Part shown: piece after piece, positions 16,217 through 24,633 of the stretch
Layout: each line of letters opens with the position of its first letter
Position numbering within the stretch: the first letter of the stretch is position 1
Source of the DNA: Clostridium gelidum
Lineage (GTDB): Bacteria; Bacillota; Clostridia; Clostridiales; Clostridiaceae
DNA: 64,000 nt
Direction: 5' to 3'
NCBI RefSeq assembly: GCF_019977655.1
Contig: NZ_AP024849.1
Coordinates: 3,691,001 to 3,755,000, forward strand
Notes under the pieces: model-generated
Seen by the model: the letters and a program-made list of their open reading frames with translations, nothing else
Told to the model about the DNA's origin: nothing
Databases searched by the model: none
Position numbers and translations under genes: made by a program

Positions 16217-17641
16217 CTAATTAATTCTTACCTTTGTACCATCTAACACTATATTTCCACTACCTTCAAAAAGTGCTTTTCCACCTTTATCACAGCTTAT
16301 ATCTACATTGTTTTTTCCTGATATAATAATGCTATCTTCAGCTCTAAGGGTAATAGTTTCACTTGCATTCAAATTTATACTATTATCTCCTGTTATACTG
16401 ATAGTTCCGCTTTTTCCAAGTACAATAGTTGCATTATTATTAGCTGTAATTGTCACCCTATCTTTAGTAAAGATAACTTTTTTACCATAAATGGTTGCTA
16501 TATATTTTACATCCGGATCACCCTTAATTTGTTGTATGCAACTTATAGAATAAGCATCCTTTTCATCATGGGTTGGAAAATAAATTCGTACTCTATCGTT
16601 AATCTCTGGCATAAAGTACCATCCGCTACCATCTGGTGATGCTGCCAAAGTTGAATAGTTAAACCAATAAGCTGTACTTTGATCTTGTTCTTTATCTATA
16701 TCTAACTTGACTTTAATTTTATCTCCTGTTACTTCTATAACATTTCCTTCCAACGAAATTCCACATAGCTGCTGAGCATATAACCTGCCTTGCTTTTGTC
16801 CACCTTTAAGCTTTAGCACATAGGTATTCTGTAATATACTATCTTCTATTTCATAAGTTAATTCTGATACATAAAATGATCGACTCTTAAAACTAATATT
16901 ATCTCCTAGATCTAAAAGTTCGTAACTTTGTACTGTATACGTAATATAATCTATCTCATTTGAATCAGGTAAATCATTTTCCCTAATTACATCATAATCT
17001 TGAATTAACTTAGTAGCTGTATATTCATTAATTTCTATATTTTTAGTTTGTAACTCTGGTGTATCTACAAAATAATGAACACCTTCTAACGTAATACTTA
17101 CAATAAGTCCTACATTATAATAGGATGCTACTCGCTTAACAAATTCCCAATCTGTTTCATCATATTGCACCCATAATCTCTCTGTAGCTCCATCACTAAT
17201 ATATGAATTACAACCCCCTTTCCCATAAGCTCTCGTAATTCCATAAATGAGTTCATTAATATTCATATTCTTATCTTGAAAAGAACGATTTCTTCTTTGA
17301 ATATCCATCAAATAAGTATAACTTTGTGCCTCAATATGTAACTCATAATAATCTGCATTTTTTTTAACTTTTATCTTAGTAATTATTCCATAGTAAATGG
17401 GTTCCTCTCCCTTATCTGTTACGGCATATACCTTAATAGGAGTATTATAACTGGTATGAATATCCTCATCCTTCTTGTCTTCTGGCAATATCCCAACTAA
17501 ATTTAAAGTGCTGTGATTATTAATATTTCCAGTCACTTTAAGCTCCTTAATGTATAGTAATTCAAAAGTAGATATCTTTAACTCTCTGTAAGTTATAGGT
17601 TCACTTTTTTCCGTTTCATTACTTTTTTCCAAATTCCTCAT
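16217..17641 (-). CDS. VgrG-like spike protein (first copy)
   Basis: 474 residues. The VgrG signature appears as 'RLWVQYDETDWEFVKRVASY'; an OB-type domain follows near residues 285-350 ('YFMPEINDRVRIYFPTHDEK'), and the C-terminus is a repetitive beta needle ('VTITANNNATIVLGKSG', 'INLNASETITLRAEDSI'). It differs clearly from the second copy, so the two probably form different or mixed tips. A gggagg directly abuts the ATG at 17641; this is too close, and a TTG at 17632 would have normal spacing, so the exact start is uncertain. It heads the island's transcript. Confidence 0.85.
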   Translation of the reverse strand: MRNLEKSNETEKSEPITYRELKISTFELLYIKELKVTGNINNHSTLNLVGILPEDKKDEDIHTSYNTPIKVYAVTDKGEEPIYYGIITKIKVKKNADYYELHIEAQSYTYLMDIQRRNRSFQDKNMNINELIYGITRAYGKGGCNSYISDGATERLWVQYDETDWEFVKRVASYYNVGLIVSITLEGVHYFVDTPELQTKNIEINEYTATKLIQDYDVIRENDLPDSNEIDYITYTVQSYELLDLGDNISFKSRSFYVSELTYEIEDSILQNTYVLKLKGGQKQGRLYAQQLCGISLEGNVIEVTGDKIKVKLDIDKEQDQSTAYWFNYSTLAASPDGSGWYFMPEINDRVRIYFPTHDEKDAYSISCIQQIKGDPDVKYIATIYGKKVIFTKDRVTITANNNATIVLGKSGTISITGDNSINLNASETITLRAEDSIIISGKNNVDISCDKGGKALFEGSGNIVLDGTKVRIN

Positions 17642-18067
17642 CCTCCCATATTCTTATAATTTATATATAGAATTGACCAAGTTAAAATTAGTATATGTTT
17701 TCAATCTAAATCTTCTTGTCAATTAAAATCCCCTTTGAGTATTTACTTCATTGATTCTGCATCCTTGAAACTTCATCTTTTACCATTTTTAACTAACCCT
17801 TTAAATTATAATGTATGAAATTTACTTATTCAATCTATTTCGGTTTTTTTTTACAAACAAATCATTTTAAGTAATATATACTAATATGAACCAGCTGCTC
17901 AAATCATAAATATACAAAAAAATAAATGCAACAACATCATCTATGCTGCTACATTTTAAATTACTTAAATATTTTCATTATGTTTCATATTGTTGTACAC
18001 GGTAAATCATGCGTACATAAGAAGGAATACTAGAAGATTAATAGTATGTTTGATTGAATATATAAAT
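17642..18067. other. upstream region of the VgrG operon
   Basis: 426 bases with no supported gene. A consensus -35 (TTGACA, leftward, 17717-17722) is present about 75 bases before the VgrG start, but a matching -10 at 17 bases is not clear. A rightward AT-rich stretch at 17840-17900 shows nothing recognisable. Confidence 0.35.
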
Positions 18068-18238
18068 TTATATTTTCTTTAATTCTTTTAAAATATTATC
18101 TATATCGCCTTCAATATCCTCTGTATTATTATCCAAAATAAAACTTGACTGCATACCAAACTCTCTGATCTTACCAATCCAAATTAAAGAATCTTCTCTT
18201 GAATATCCTTTTTCTTGTAATGCACCCTTAGCCCCCAT
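18068..18238 (-). pseudogene. C-terminal fragment of an unknown protein
   Basis: Codons run from an ATG at 18238 to a stop at 18068: 'MGAKGALQEKGYSREDSL', 'IWIGKIREFGMQSSFILD', then an acidic tail ending 'ILKELKKI'. The frame continues upstream without a start into repeat R1, and there is no ribosome site, so this is probably the surviving end of a gene cut by R1. The family is not recognised. Confidence 0.45.
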
Positions 18239-18376
18239 TTTACAAGCAAATTCTAAAATTCTGAAGTTCTAAAGTTCTGAAATTGTTAAATTCTAAAATT
18301 TTTTAGAACTTTACAATTTTTCATATTTAAACATATATCTTTATTAAGAGGATCTTAATAACCATTCAAATAAATT
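18226..18376. repeat. dispersed repeat R1, copy A
   Basis: About 150 bases that recur at 24133-24304 and 39749-39928 with few differences. It begins ccttagcccccattttacaa, has a zone of variable ttct-a-aaa units, then a hairpin around ttctaaaattttttagaa, and ends aagaggatcttaata. Copy A lacks the last ~30 bases found in the other two. Confidence 0.85.
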
Positions 18377-18377
18377 C

Positions 18378-18516
18378 ACTCTATAACTTATCCTTTGCTA
18401 TTTAAAAAATTTTATTCCTTAGTCAAGGCTGGTTGAACCTCCTTTTTATGTTGCGTTTTTGTAGAATAATATTTATTATAGTATCAGGCAGTGATTTTCC
18501 TGTGGGATTAAATGAT
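18378..18516. repeat. dispersed repeat R2, copy A
   Basis: About 139 bases repeated nearly unchanged at 40881-41019, from actctataacttatcctttg to gtgggattaaatgat, including gttgcgtttttgta. The last motif also occurs at 4352-4366, just before the Uma2 relic. Copy A follows repeat R1 directly. It is probably part of an old Uma2-linked mobile or duplicated segment. Confidence 0.8.
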
Positions 18517-18630
18517 TTAATAACAATTGATGAAAAGATGCTTCATAATATAGAAATGTATAAAAAAATGAGAGTTAATTATTTTTTATAGAAGCTTAAA
18601 AAAATAATTAAAATATAAAGGAGGTCTTGC

Positions 18631-18759
18631 ATGTTAACAGATCCTATTTTTATCTATCATTTGCCTCTAGCAAGATTTGTGAACATGCCATTTCTGAATC
18701 CGGCTAGCGGCACCAAGCTGAAATCTATAAGATTGCTTATTTTAGATGTGTGGAAATAA
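18631..18759 (+). CDS. possible short or truncated gene
   Basis: 42 codons from an ATG with a near-perfect ribosome site (aaaggaggtcttgc). The product starts 'MLTDPIFIYHLPLARFVNMP' and is not recognised. It overlaps the 3' end of the opposing hydrolase gene by 23 bases. The strong start next to repeats suggests the surviving front of a lost gene. Confidence 0.35.
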   Translation: MLTDPIFIYHLPLARFVNMPFLNPASGTKLKSIRLLILDVWK

Positions 18760-19696
18760 ACTCTTTTGTCATTTCGGCAATTTTATCAGCATTTGTCCAA
18801 TGTAAATAGTGTCCTCCATTAAGAGTTTCAATCTTTTGTATAGTAGCGTTTGAAATTATTTCTTCATGAAGCGGTAGCCACTCATTATCAGTGTCCACTG
18901 AATCTTGTGATAAAAATGATAGAACAGGTAAATCATTGGGATATTTCACGTCATATAGTTCTTTTGTATTTGTATCTACCATATTCATTTCATTTATCAC
19001 AGATATATTTACACTATTCCAAACTGTTGCCATTTTTTTCAATTTAACTTGTTCAGCAGAATAATAATTATTTTTGTTCATCCCATCATCAGCACTTGGC
19101 GAAATGTATGTGATATCCCTTAGAATTCCCAATGTGTTAAATAACGTCAAATTGGGTGACATGTACGCATCTTTATTGATTTTTGTTTGATTCGGTATAG
19201 ACTCGTCAATTCCAATAATTGCTTCCACTTCATTTGGGTAATTTATTGCATAGTCCATAGCATATACGCCCGATATCGAGTGAGGCATCAATATATATGG
19301 TCCACTAATTTCTAATTTTTTCAGTGCTGATCTTATTTCATTTACAATATTTTCATTAGAACGCTCCACCTTTGTCGTGTCGCTAAAGCCATACCCATAA
19401 TATTCAAGAATTACAACTTTATAATCCGCACTTAATCTTTCTGCCAAAGGCATAAAATCTGTAATTGGTGAAGCGGTTCCTAAGCCGCTTAGTAACACGA
19501 TTGTTTTTTCTCCTGTGCCAGTCACATAAGCCTGCATATTTTTACCATCTACATTTATCGTCTGACCTATTTTATATTTGTTCTTTTCAATTGGTTTCAG
19601 AATATTATGCGTTACTGCTGATATTATCACTAATCCAACTATAATCCCAAAAATCCATAGTAATACCTTACCGATTATTTTAAGTGCCTTTTTCAT
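18737..19696 (-). CDS. membrane-anchored alpha/beta hydrolase
   Basis: 319 residues. An N-terminal membrane segment (about 6-27, 'IIGKVLLWIFGIIVGLVIIS') is followed by an alpha/beta hydrolase fold: an oxyanion-type 'LLSGLGTASP' at about 69-77, the nucleophile elbow 'LMPHSISGVYA' with Ser140, and a terminal His in 'LNGGHYLHW'. In the elbow, Pro-His-Ser-Ile-Ser replaces the usual Gly-His-Ser-Met-Gly. The protein probably acts at the outer face of the membrane; its substrate is unknown. The site ggaggaaaaatag gives a firm start. No clear operon partner. Confidence 0.85.
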   Translation of the reverse strand: MKKALKIIGKVLLWIFGIIVGLVIISAVTHNILKPIEKNKYKIGQTINVDGKNMQAYVTGTGEKTIVLLSGLGTASPITDFMPLAERLSADYKVVILEYYGYGFSDTTKVERSNENIVNEIRSALKKLEISGPYILMPHSISGVYAMDYAINYPNEVEAIIGIDESIPNQTKINKDAYMSPNLTLFNTLGILRDITYISPSADDGMNKNNYYSAEQVKLKKMATVWNSVNISVINEMNMVDTNTKELYDVKYPNDLPVLSFLSQDSVDTDNEWLPLHEEIISNATIQKIETLNGGHYLHWTNADKIAEMTKEFISTHLK

Positions 19697-19826
19697 CTAT
19701 TTTTCCTCCATGATTTTTATTTGCTTTTAATTACAGTTCATATCCAGCTGTGGATTGATGGTCATACAACATTTATAAAGAATTTGTTCCTACATTTCGG
19801 TAAGAAAATTAAGTTATTTATATATG

Positions 19827-20747
19827 TTAATTATCAATACTACTCTTTCTGCCTAAAAAGTTCATACCAATGATTCCAAAAAGAATCATAATTGCTCCTA
19901 TTATATGATAATATCTGATTCCTTCATGCTGGAAGATACTCCCAGCAAATATGGTTATTAGCGTGGATAAATTGCTAAATACGCTCATTTTAGATGCATC
20001 AATTTTAGACAATGTATAATTTGATAGCAGAGATGTTATCAATGACGATAGTATTCCTAAATAGAATATAGAAATCAAAAACACTGAACTTGAAAACGGC
20101 TTAAAATAAGTAATAAGCGTGTTTTTAACAATATGATCTGCGACTGATAATACGTTAAAGCTTAAAAAGCCAATTGCAGTCATGATATAAGTTATCTCCA
20201 CTACTTTATATTTTCGGGTTATTTTCTTTGCCATTACGTTATAACATGCTGCTACAAGTGCTGATAACATAATTAATACAATACCAAGAAAACTGGCAGA
20301 TTTTAAATGAATGCCTTTCATTGCAAATATATAAATCACGCCGCATACAGATGCCCCTAAGGATATTTTTTGTAGCAGGTTAATATTTTCTTTTAAAAAA
20401 AGCGCCGCCAGAATCATGGTGAAAACGGGAAGGGTCGCTTGAATGATGCCCGCCTCAGAGGAAGAAACATAGACTAATCCAAAGACTTGAAAAGCAAAAA
20501 ATAGTGCGGGATAAAACAAGGAAAGCGGCAAAATAGAAAGCACATCTCTTGCAGTAATTTTCAATTTTATCCATCCAAACAATACTGGAATCAATATTGC
20601 AAAAAATGAAATTGTAAACCTATGCGCCAAAATATTAAGTGGATCGGTCACAGTTAAGGCCATCTTTGTAAACAAAAAGGATAAGCCTATAATAAAGGCA
20701 TACAGTACTGCCGCAAGATATGCTTTTGTTTTATTGCTATTTTCCAT
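19827..20747 (-). CDS. EamA/RhaT-family drug or metabolite transporter
   Basis: 306 residues from the ATG at 20747 (site gaggtgaatattaaa); a GTG four codons earlier overlaps that site. There are ten hydrophobic segments in two five-helix halves, the DMT/EamA layout, with 'FTISFFAILIPVLFG' in the first half and 'YLGILSSLITSLLSNY' in the second. It probably exports amino acids or other small metabolites. It follows the GNAT gene by 17 bases in one transcript, and a MocR-type regulator is divergent, a common pairing for EamA transporters. Confidence 0.88.
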   Translation of the reverse strand: MENSNKTKAYLAAVLYAFIIGLSFLFTKMALTVTDPLNILAHRFTISFFAILIPVLFGWIKLKITARDVLSILPLSLFYPALFFAFQVFGLVYVSSSEAGIIQATLPVFTMILAALFLKENINLLQKISLGASVCGVIYIFAMKGIHLKSASFLGIVLIMLSALVAACYNVMAKKITRKYKVVEITYIMTAIGFLSFNVLSVADHIVKNTLITYFKPFSSSVFLISIFYLGILSSLITSLLSNYTLSKIDASKMSVFSNLSTLITIFAGSIFQHEGIRYYHIIGAIMILFGIIGMNFLGRKSSIDN

Positions 20748-20764
20748 TTTAATATTCACCTCAT

Positions 20765-21166
20765 TTAGCTTTGTTTACGTAACATGCCACACTTATTTGG
20801 TGACAAATACTCAAATTGATACTTATGATATAATAAATCAGCAGGACTGTTCGCTATCAAACATATATAACTATCTTCAAAAGTACTTTCTTCAAAGTAG
20901 TTATTGATTTCTTTCATTATTTGATCTGCAAAGCCTTTTCTTCTATAATGTTCATCCACCATAATATCACTTACCACATAAGTGATTCCTCCATCACCTA
21001 CAATTCTTCCAAATCCTATCAATTTTTCTTTGTCATAAAGAGATACTGTAAATAAAGAATTTGTTATTGCTTTTCTGCTTCTTTCCAAATCCTTTTTTCC
21101 CATTCCTGAACGAAGCCTCAAGCTAACATAATCTTCTGCTTTCGGTTTTTCATAGCGCATTTTCAT
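20765..21166 (-). CDS. GNAT-family N-acetyltransferase
   Basis: 133 residues from the second ATG (21166), which sits 9 bases after gggagg; the ATG at 21172 is only 3 bases from it. The acetyl-CoA-binding motif is clear: 'VVSDIMVDEHYRRKGFADQIM', where the R-R-K-G-F-A turn corresponds to motif A. Substrate unknown. It forms an operon with the EamA transporter and is divergent from the MocR gene. Confidence 0.85.
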   Translation of the reverse strand: MKMRYEKPKAEDYVSLRLRSGMGKKDLERSRKAITNSLFTVSLYDKEKLIGFGRIVGDGGITYVVSDIMVDEHYRRKGFADQIMKEINNYFEESTFEDSYICLIANSPADLLYHKYQFEYLSPNKCGMLRKQS

Positions 21167-21273
21167 TTCCATATACCTCCCTTAATTATTCTCCAATTGT
21201 TTTTATATTCATAGTTTTCATATCTCTATTTTAATTTATATAGTGCTATGTTACAATGTAAACAAACTCAATG

Positions 21274-21285
21274 TGTACCGGTACA
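21274..21285. promoter_or_regulatory. candidate MocR operator palindrome
   Basis: The perfect 12-bp palindrome tgtaccggtaca lies 18 bases before the MocR start, in the region shared with the GNAT-EamA operon. A leftward promoter TTGTAA-N17-TAAAAT is visible just to its left. The palindrome is a plausible autoregulatory site; binding is inferred. Confidence 0.45.
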
Positions 21286-21303
21286 GAAATAGAGGTGTGT
21301 GCT

Positions 21304-21820
21304 ATGTATAAATATTTAACATTATTAAACGAAATTGAAAACATGGTGAAAAGCGGTAAATATAAACAAGGGGAGAGAATTCCTTCTATCCGCAGCTTAT
21401 CTGAGTCTTATAATTGCAATAAAAGTACTGTTATTCGTACGTTGACTGAATTGGAAAGAAAACACGTACTTTATTCACTTCCCAAAAGCGGATATTATGT
21501 TGTAATATCAAAAAATGAATTAAAACAAGGCAAAAAACTTGTATTTGACTTTTCCTCTTCTGCACCCGATCCTGCGGTGTTTCCATATTTGGATTTTCAG
21601 CACTGCATAAATCAAGCAATTGACATCTATAAGAATGATTTATTTATCTATGGCACTCCTAGGGGATTGCCTTCCTTAATCGATGTGGTGCAAAAACAGT
21701 TAACCAATTACCAGGTGTTTGCCAAGAAACAAAATATTTTTATAACCTCTGGTATTCAGCAAGCATTATCCATCTTAGCTGCAATTCCTTTCCCAAATAA
21801 TAAAAAAACGATATTAATAG
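21304..21820 (+). pseudogene. MocR-family regulator, 5' part, interrupted by an insertion sequence
   Basis: From the ATG at 21304 (site agaggtgtgtgct) the first 172 codons show a GntR-type winged helix ('KQGERIPSIRSLSESYNCNK', 'STVIRTLTELERKHVLYSL') and the start of the aminotransferase-like domain ('YGTPRGLPSLIDVVQKQL', 'NIFITSGIQQALSIL'). The gene is cut after codon 172 plus one base by the IS element. Joining this piece to the 3' part after removal of the IS and one target copy restores one frame of about 447 residues, a normal MocR length. Confidence 0.9.
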
Positions 21821-21829
21821 TAAAATGTA

Positions 21830-21876
21830 CCCTATAAGATAGACAGTAAATAAAATATCTATCTTATAGGGTTTTT
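21830..21876 (+). terminator. terminator-like hairpin inside the IS left end
   Basis: A perfect 14-bp stem (21830-21843 with 21858-21871) is followed by TTTTT, starting within the terminal inverted repeat. It would stop transcripts entering from the interrupted gene, as seen in IS elements that shield transposase expression. Confidence 0.75.
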
Positions 21877-21911
21877 ATGTATAATAAAACAAAGAGATAG
21901 GAGTAGATTTT

Positions 21912-22331
21912 ATGAGTAATAAGTTATTTACAAAAGAAGAAATAGAATTGATATCTAGAAATAAATATGTAAAAAATGTTAGTGAAAGATCAATTACATA
22001 TACAGATGAATTCAGACGAATTTTTATATCAGAATACGAAAAAGGAAAGTTTCCACGAAAGATATTTGAAGAATCTGATTTCGTGATAAGTATCTTAGAG
22101 ATTGGACGAATTGAATCGATAAGTAAAAAATGGCGTGCTGCCTATAAGGAAAACGGTATACATGGTTTAGATGATACAAGAAAAGGCAAAGCTGGGCGAC
22201 CTCGTGATAAGGAACTTTCTATAGACGAAAAATATGAACGTCTTAAAGTACAAACTACTCTACTGAAAGCTGAGAATGAATTATTAAAAAAACTCGATTT
22301 GATAGAAAGGAGAGTGATAAAACGAAAATAG
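21912..22331 (+). CDS. IS3-family transposase OrfA
   Basis: 139 residues with an N-terminal helix-turn-helix ('YTDEFRRIFISEYEKGKFPR') and a C-terminal leucine-zipper-like region ('ERLKVQTTLLKAENELLKKL') that mediates OrfA/OrfAB contacts. It binds the terminal repeats. A run of seven A at 22286-22292, within the Lys-Lys codons near the end, is a fitting slippery site for -1 frameshifting into OrfB, whose frame is open from there. Confidence 0.9.
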   Translation: MSNKLFTKEEIELISRNKYVKNVSERSITYTDEFRRIFISEYEKGKFPRKIFEESDFVISILEIGRIESISKKWRAAYKENGIHGLDDTRKGKAGRPRDKELSIDEKYERLKVQTTLLKAENELLKKLDLIERRVIKRK

Positions 22332-22396
22332 GTTCATTAACAAAAGAAAATTTCATTCTTATTAAATCAGTAATTAAAAAATATAAATTAAAGAAT

Positions 22397-23260
22397 ATGA
22401 CAAGCTATTTATGCACATTAGCTGGTGTATCACGTTCTGGATATTATAATTATTTTTCAGCAAAATCCGAATGCTTGCGCAGCAAGCGCAACGATAATGA
22501 TTTGGAAGTTAAAGATATAATTTTAAAGGCATTCAACTTCAAAAAACATAAAAAAGGTGCAAGACAAATAAAGATGGTATTGAAATCTCAATATGGAGTT
22601 GTATATAATCTAAAACGTATTCGCAGACTTATGAAAAAATATGACATAGTTTGTCCTTATAGAAAAGCAAATCCATATAGACGAATGGTAAAAGCAACTA
22701 AAGAACATAAAGTCTTACCTAATGTGCTTAATAGGAATTTCAAACAGAATACCCCTGGCAAAGTATTGCTTACGGATATTACCTATTTGTTCTATAAAAA
22801 TAAAAGCAAAAAGGCTTATTTGTCGACCATTAAAGATGCATCAACTAATGAAATAATGGCTTATAATGTATCTGATAGTCTCACATTAGATATAGTTATC
22901 GATACTATCACCAATCTTAAGAAATCAAAAAGTGTAAAATTTCATCCTGAAGCTTTCATTCATTCAGATCAAGGATCACACTACACAAGTCCTAAATTTC
23001 AGAAGTTAGTAAAAGAATGTGGGTTTGGTCAATCTATGTCTAGACGAGGAAACTGTTGGGACAACGCCCCGCAGGAATCATTCTTTGGGCATTTCAAAGA
23101 TGAAGTAAACATAAAACAATGCCAAACATTAGAAGACCTAAAAAATGAGATAGACCAGTACATGATTTATTATAACAACTATAGATATCAATGGAATTTA
23201 AAAAGGATGACTCCTGTTGAATACAGAAATCATCTCATTGATTCTACACAGTATTTTTAA
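22397..23260 (+). CDS. IS3-family transposase OrfB (DDE integrase core)
   Basis: 287 residues from the first ATG; in the element the active protein is probably an OrfAB fusion made by frameshift at 22286-22292, with the open frame running back to that point. The rve core has the three catalytic residues in context: 'KVLLTDITYL' (Asp), 'FIHSDQGSHYTS' (Asp) and 'CWDNAPQESFFGHFKDE' (Glu). The last 60 residues ('YMIYYNNYRYQWNLKRMTP') are typical for IS150-like members. The frame is undamaged, so the IS is potentially active. Confidence 0.92.
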   Translation: MTSYLCTLAGVSRSGYYNYFSAKSECLRSKRNDNDLEVKDIILKAFNFKKHKKGARQIKMVLKSQYGVVYNLKRIRRLMKKYDIVCPYRKANPYRRMVKATKEHKVLPNVLNRNFKQNTPGKVLLTDITYLFYKNKSKKAYLSTIKDASTNEIMAYNVSDSLTLDIVIDTITNLKKSKSVKFHPEAFIHSDQGSHYTSPKFQKLVKECGFGQSMSRRGNCWDNAPQESFFGHFKDEVNIKQCQTLEDLKNEIDQYMIYYNNYRYQWNLKRMTPVEYRNHLIDSTQYF

Positions 23261-23288
23261 CAATGTCCTTTACAAAGGGTACATTTTA

Positions 23289-24118
23289 TAGAACAACCCG
23301 GTTATCATTTATTCATCGAATCCTTACAAACACTGAAAGTACCGGTAATTGGTATCAAAAGAACCAGTAAGGGAATCGATTTAGTAGAATTAGAGAGGTT
23401 ATTTAGAGAAGAAAATATTAAATTTTTTTATACCATGCCAAGGTATCATAGCCCTCTGGGAACGTCCTATTCTCAAGAAGAGAAAAAGGGGATTTTAGAA
23501 CTAGCACAAAAATATAATGTATTTATTGTAGAAGATGATTATTTAGCTGATTTTGAACAAAATTCAAAATCTGATCCAATCTATTCTTATGATGATTTTA
23601 CACATGTCATCTATTTAAAGAGTTATTCAAAAATCATATTCCCTGGATTAAGAATCGGTATTGCCGTAATCCCTGAAAAATTGATTGAAACATTCAGTCA
23701 ATACAAACGGATTCTTGATATAGACAGCTCTATGCTTTCTCAGGCAGCATTAGAAATCTATATTAAAAACGGCATGTTTGAAAGACATAAGGAAAAAATG
23801 AAAGCAACTTATTATTCAAGAGCAAACTGTTTAATATCAGCATTGGGAAAAAATCAAAAAGAGTGTAATCAGACTTTCTTTCAGTATACTCCCATAAAAA
23901 ATATTGCTTTCCATACTTATATTGAATTGAATGAACAAATATCATGTGAAAAGGTTATTCAGCGACTGAAAAGCAAATCAATTATTGTTGATGGAACAAC
24001 TAATAATTATTTACGTTCCTTCATTGCAAAAGACTCTATATTAAAACTTAATATCTCAAATGTGGAAGAGGAATATATTGAAGATGGTATTTCACAGATT
24101 ATGAAACAAATTTTCTAA
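23289..24118 (+). pseudogene. MocR-family regulator, 3' part
   Basis: Continues the interrupted gene from the second TAG copy: 'EQPGYHLFIESLQTL', 'FFYTMPRYHSPLGTSYSQ', 'VEDDYLADFEQN' and the PLP-lysine region 'YLKSYSKIIFPGLRIGIAV', then a C-terminal fold-I aminotransferase domain. No further damage is seen. Internal ATGs (e.g. 23435) could give a headless product, but it would lack the DNA-binding domain. Loss of this regulator may change expression of the divergent GNAT-EamA operon. Confidence 0.9.
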
Positions 24119-24132
24119 CAAATCAAAAAACC

Positions 24133-24304
24133 CCTTATCCCGCATTTTACAAGCAAATTCTAAAGTTCTTAAATTCTTAAATTGTTAAATTCTAAAATTT
24201 TTTAGAACTTTACAATTTTTCATATTTAAACATATATCTTTATTAAGAGGATCTTAATAATAACTATTCAAATAAATTTGCTCAAAGAGAAAATTTAAAT
24301 ATAG
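24133..24304. repeat. dispersed repeat R1, copy B
   Basis: Matches copy C (39749-39928) almost throughout and copy A (18226-18376) over ~150 bases. It ends ctcaaagagaaaatttaaat and abuts an IS3-type transposase remnant, so R1 may be the leftover flank of an older element. Confidence 0.85.
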
Positions 24305-24543
24305 CTACCCACAACGGACCAATGGAAGGTTTTGGGGGAACTCTGAAATGTGAGATGTACTATTTGCAAAAATTTTATACATATGAAGAATTGAGACAAG
24401 CAATTGATGAATACATAGTTTTTTATAATACAAAAAGACTACAGAAAAATTTAAAAGGTCTGACTCCAATTGAATATCGAAATCAGACCTTAGCTTCATA
24501 ATTTTTTTATTTTTTCATCTGTCTACTTGACAGGGTGCAGTTC
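24304..24543 (+). mobile_element. IS3-family transposase remnant and right end
   Basis: The last ~63 codons of an OrfB, starting 'HNGPMEGFGGTLKCEMYYL' and ending 'NLKGLTPIEYRNQTLAS', stop at 24501. It belongs to a different IS3 member than the complete element at 21821-23288. The Glu of the DDE triad is in 'MEGF'. After the stop comes a T-rich stretch and ctgtctacttgacagggtgc, like the right terminal repeat of such elements. The left part is gone, replaced by repeat R1. Confidence 0.8.
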
Positions 24544-24633
24544 ACAGACTAAACACTTTTTTTCATGTGTCCAGTCTATAGGTATCATTTTAAACTACTC
24601 ATCATTTAAACATCTGAAGCCTTTTATTATTTA

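Larger units (their letters stand above)
21821..23288 (+). mobile_element. complete IS3-family (IS150-like) insertion sequence
   Basis: 1468 bp with 12-bp terminal inverted repeats (taaaatgtaccc at the left, its complement at the right) and a 3-bp target duplication TAG at 21818-21820 and 23289-23291. It carries two overlapping frames for OrfA and OrfB and looks complete. It lies in the middle of a MocR regulator gene. Removing the element plus one TAG rebuilds '..TILIEQPGYHLF..', the expected MocR sequence. Confidence 0.92.

Noticed and set aside
17642..18067. A small pentapeptide-gene scrap near 17750-17780
   Set aside because: About 20 bases resemble a pentapeptide repeat codon pattern, too short to support.
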